Positions 62,044-64,000 of a stretch of DNA of 64,000 bases are shown here, in pieces. Both the position numbers and the translations under genes were made by a program. The notes beneath the pieces were generated by a model, which saw only the letters and a list, made by a program, of their open reading frames with translations, was not told the DNA's origin and searched no databases. This DNA comes from Alteromonadaceae bacterium 2753L.S.0a.02. Its GTDB lineage: Bacteria; Pseudomonadota; Gammaproteobacteria; Pseudomonadales; Cellvibrionaceae. The DNA lies in NCBI GenBank assembly GCA_007827375.1, contig VISH01000002.1:1327001-1391000 (forward strand), in the 5' to 3' direction. The stretch's first letter is position 1. The number at the start of each line of letters is the position of its first letter.

Positions 62044-63684
62044 TTAAAGCGATTTGTTGGCTTCGTTGAATTTACGCACTAACGTTTGAGTGGATGAGTC
62101 CCAATCGCCAGGAATATCGGTGGTGCTAATGGCGGTGGCGATATGTGTGCCGAGTAGCTTACCGAGCTCTACGCCCCATTGATCGTAAGAGTTGATATTC
62201 CAGAGCACGCCGAGGGTGTAAACCTTGTGCTCATAAGCCGCGATTAGTGCGCCAAGTGTTTCGGGCGTGAGCTTTTCCATGAGTACCACATTGCTAGGGC
62301 GGTTGCCTGGGTGAACCTTGTGCGGCGCCAGAGTGGCAATTTCCGCTTCACCGACGCCAGCTGCACGCAGCTCGGCTTCTGTCGTAGCCAGGTCACGCCC
62401 GGTCATCAATGCTTGGCTTTGCGCTACGCAATTAGCGAATAAATACTTATGTTGGTGCGCAATCGGGTGGTGAGCTTGCAGGGTCGCGATGAAATCGATG
62501 GGCACCATAGTGGTTCCCTGATGCAACAATTGGTGGAATGAGTGTTGACCGTTAGTGCCTTCAGTTCCCCAAACAATGGAACCCGTTTGGTAATCGACTT
62601 TTACGCCATCTTTGGTCACGCTTTTACCGTTGCTTTCCATCTCTAATTGCTGAAGGTAGGCGGGCAATAGCTGCAAGTGGTACGCATAGGGCAATATGGC
62701 CTGGGTGTCGCTACCCATTAAATTGCTGTACCAAAACATCAGTAATCCCATTAGCACGGGAATATTTTTGTCCAGTGGGGCGTTGGCGAAATGCTCGTCC
62801 ATGGCTGCGGCGCCGAGCCGCAATTTGTTAAAGTTTTCCATACCCACAGCAAATGCGATTGGCATTCCAATAGCGGACCACAGTGAGTAACGGCCGCCTA
62901 CCCAGTCCCACAAGGGGTAGACGTTCTCAGCATCGATACCGAATTCCACCGCCTTGTCGACCTTGGAGGATATTGCCACGAAATGATATTTCAGCTGGTT
63001 TTCGGCACAGCCGTTATCGAGCATCCATTTGCGAGCAGTTAACGAGTTCTCAAGCGTTTCTAGTGTTGAAAATGATTTAGATGCAACTAAAAACAGGGTG
63101 GTCGTCGGGTTGAGCTTTTGCGTTAAATCGTAAATTTCAGCGCCGTCGATATTGGCAACAAAATGCACGTTTACGTGGCCGGTATGAAATGGCGTGAGAG
63201 CCTTGGTGACCATGCGGGGCCCCAGGTCGGAACCTCCAATGCCGATGTTAACCACATCAGTGATCTGTTCGCCTGTGTAACCTTTCCAATTGCCGCTGTG
63301 AACCGATTCGATAAGGCCAGACATTTTGGTCAGTGTGGCTGCCACAGCTTGCTCTTCTTCCGTGCTCGGTTCGCCGGAATACCGCAAGGCCGTGTGCAAG
63401 GCAGGTCGATCTTCGGTGTTGTTCACATGATCGCCGCGCATTAAACGCTTGATCGCGCCACTTAAGTCGGCCTGTTCTGCGGTAGCCAACAATAAGCCCA
63501 GGGTGTTTTCGTCGATATGGTTTTTAGAATAATCCAGTTGCAAACCGGCGGCGGTTGCGGTGTATCTGGCTGCGCGGTTGGTGTCGTCTGCAAAAGCTTG
63601 TGCAAGGGTTTTGCTCTTCCAGCCGTTGGCGGCTTCTATCAGTTGTTCCCAGTTATTAAATCGGTCGGATAATTTATTTTGCAT
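62044..63684 (-). CDS. pgi: Glucose-6-phosphate isomerase
   Basis: Interconverts glucose-6- and fructose-6-phosphate. 546 residues from the ATG at 63684 (MQNKLSDRFNNWEQL). The open frame extends to 63714. Signature WVGGRYSLWSAIGMPIA, VVNIGIGGSDLGPRMV and VLMEKLTPETLGALIAAYEHK are present. GAGAGT lies upstream. Confidence 0.97.
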   Translation of the reverse strand: MQNKLSDRFNNWEQLIEAANGWKSKTLAQAFADDTNRAARYTATAAGLQLDYSKNHIDENTLGLLLATAEQADLSGAIKRLMRGDHVNNTEDRPALHTALRYSGEPSTEEEQAVAATLTKMSGLIESVHSGNWKGYTGEQITDVVNIGIGGSDLGPRMVTKALTPFHTGHVNVHFVANIDGAEIYDLTQKLNPTTTLFLVASKSFSTLETLENSLTARKWMLDNGCAENQLKYHFVAISSKVDKAVEFGIDAENVYPLWDWVGGRYSLWSAIGMPIAFAVGMENFNKLRLGAAAMDEHFANAPLDKNIPVLMGLLMFWYSNLMGSDTQAILPYAYHLQLLPAYLQQLEMESNGKSVTKDGVKVDYQTGSIVWGTEGTNGQHSFHQLLHQGTTMVPIDFIATLQAHHPIAHQHKYLFANCVAQSQALMTGRDLATTEAELRAAGVGEAEIATLAPHKVHPGNRPSNVVLMEKLTPETLGALIAAYEHKVYTLGVLWNINSYDQWGVELGKLLGTHIATAISTTDIPGDWDSSTQTLVRKFNEANKSL

Positions 63685-63725
63685 CGCTAGACTCTCTGTG
63701 CTGCTTACAACCAAGTGCGCTTCGA

Positions 63726-64000
63726 TTAAATAGTGCGATTAACCGAAAAACGCGTGAGATCCGCCAGGGCGGATTGAAACGGCGAGGCGGGCAGTTGTTC
63801 AATCAGTGCCAAAGCCTCGTCAGCATGTGTGTTGGCACACCGCATGGTGTACTCCAGGCCACCGCGCTCGCGCACGATAGAGATAATTTGTTGCAGTTTA
63901 TCGATACCTCCAGCGCGAATCGCTGCGCGAATTAATTCAACTTCAGTGTCGCTGCTGTGCGTAATCGCGTGGATTAGAGGCAGTGTTGGTTTACCCTCGG
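63726..64000 (-). CDS. ispB: Octaprenyl diphosphate synthase, C-terminal part (truncated by window edge)
   Basis: Last 90 residues of a polyprenyl synthetase; the start lies beyond 64000. Segments EGKPTLPLIHAIT and IVRERGGLEYTMRCAN, and the ending TRFSVNRTI, resemble the C-terminus of IspB, which makes the ubiquinone side chain. Stop TAA at 63726-63728. Assignment as IspB rather than another long-chain synthase rests on this fragment. Confidence 0.85.
   Translation of the reverse strand, partial: EGKPTLPLIHAITHSSDTEVELIRAAIRAGGIDKLQQIISIVRERGGLEYTMRCANTHADEALALIEQLPASPFQSALADLTRFSVNRTI

Noticed and set aside
1..64000. CRISPR arrays, tRNA or rRNA genes, insertion sequences and phage genes
   Set aside because: No regularly spaced repeats, no recognisable tRNA or rRNA stretches, and no transposase or integrase-like proteins were seen.

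Overview
This 64 kb window is chromosomal DNA of a gammaproteobacterium. The str/S10/spc/alpha ribosomal gene order, the unsaturated fatty acid pair fabA-fabB, Pseudomonas-like GalU and SSB proteins and uronate catabolism by a TRAP transporter fit a marine, polysaccharide-degrading Cellvibrionaceae-type organism (Saccharophagus/Teredinibacter/Cellvibrio relatives). That placement is inference from protein character, not a database match. No rRNA, tRNA, CRISPR array, insertion sequence or prophage gene was seen.

Layout. 1-3480: end of the str operon (fusA, tuf) with a terminator. 3.7-13.3 kb: uronate island with a TRAP transporter (dctP lipoprotein, dctQ, dctM), two PfkB-type KDG kinases, an FCD/GntR regulator, KDPG aldolase, glucuronate isomerase and fructuronate reductase. 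Together they would import an acidic sugar and feed 2-keto-3-deoxygluconate into pyruvate plus glyceraldehyde-3-phosphate; mannonate dehydratase (UxuA) is not in the window. 13.3-15.3 kb: a YegS-type lipid kinase paired with a small secreted phospholipase-A2-like protein, then a Cys/Arg-rich small protein. 15.6-20.7 kb: proton-translocating transhydrogenase (pntAA-pntAB-pntB), a multi-pass membrane protein, and an OmpA-domain protein with a helical N-terminus.

20.8-35.0 kb: S10, spc and alpha ribosomal operons from rpsJ to rplQ, including secY, rpmJ and rpoA, with a consensus-like promoter before rpsJ and a terminator after rplQ. 35.3-48.1 kb: a glycogen cluster in one orientation (malQ, glgB, glgX, glgP, glgC, a divergent glgA) ending with a predicted lipid-anchored cytochrome b562. 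48.1-51.7 kb: uvrA and a CsgD-like LuxR regulator on the minus strand. 52.1-55 kb: a YajR-type MFS carrier, ssb and a degenerate RmlD-like protein. 55-59.4 kb: fabB and fabA (minus), galU and phosphomannomutase (plus). The last two make UDP-glucose and hexose phosphates, a link to glycogen and exopolysaccharide.

59.4-61.9 kb (minus): a four-gene cassette with a secreted 92-aa Cys-containing precursor (DUF2282, BufA-like), an MNIO enzyme (DUF692, BufB), its partner (DUF2063, BufC) and a DoxX-type membrane protein. This is the architecture of bufferin-type RiPP systems and is the most unusual system here. 62.0-64 kb (minus): pgi and the C-terminal end of an octaprenyl diphosphate synthase gene cut by the window edge.

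Two points of architecture stand out. The str operon is separated from S10 by about 17 kb of metabolic genes. Several intergenic regions hold perfect inverted repeats with no assigned function.
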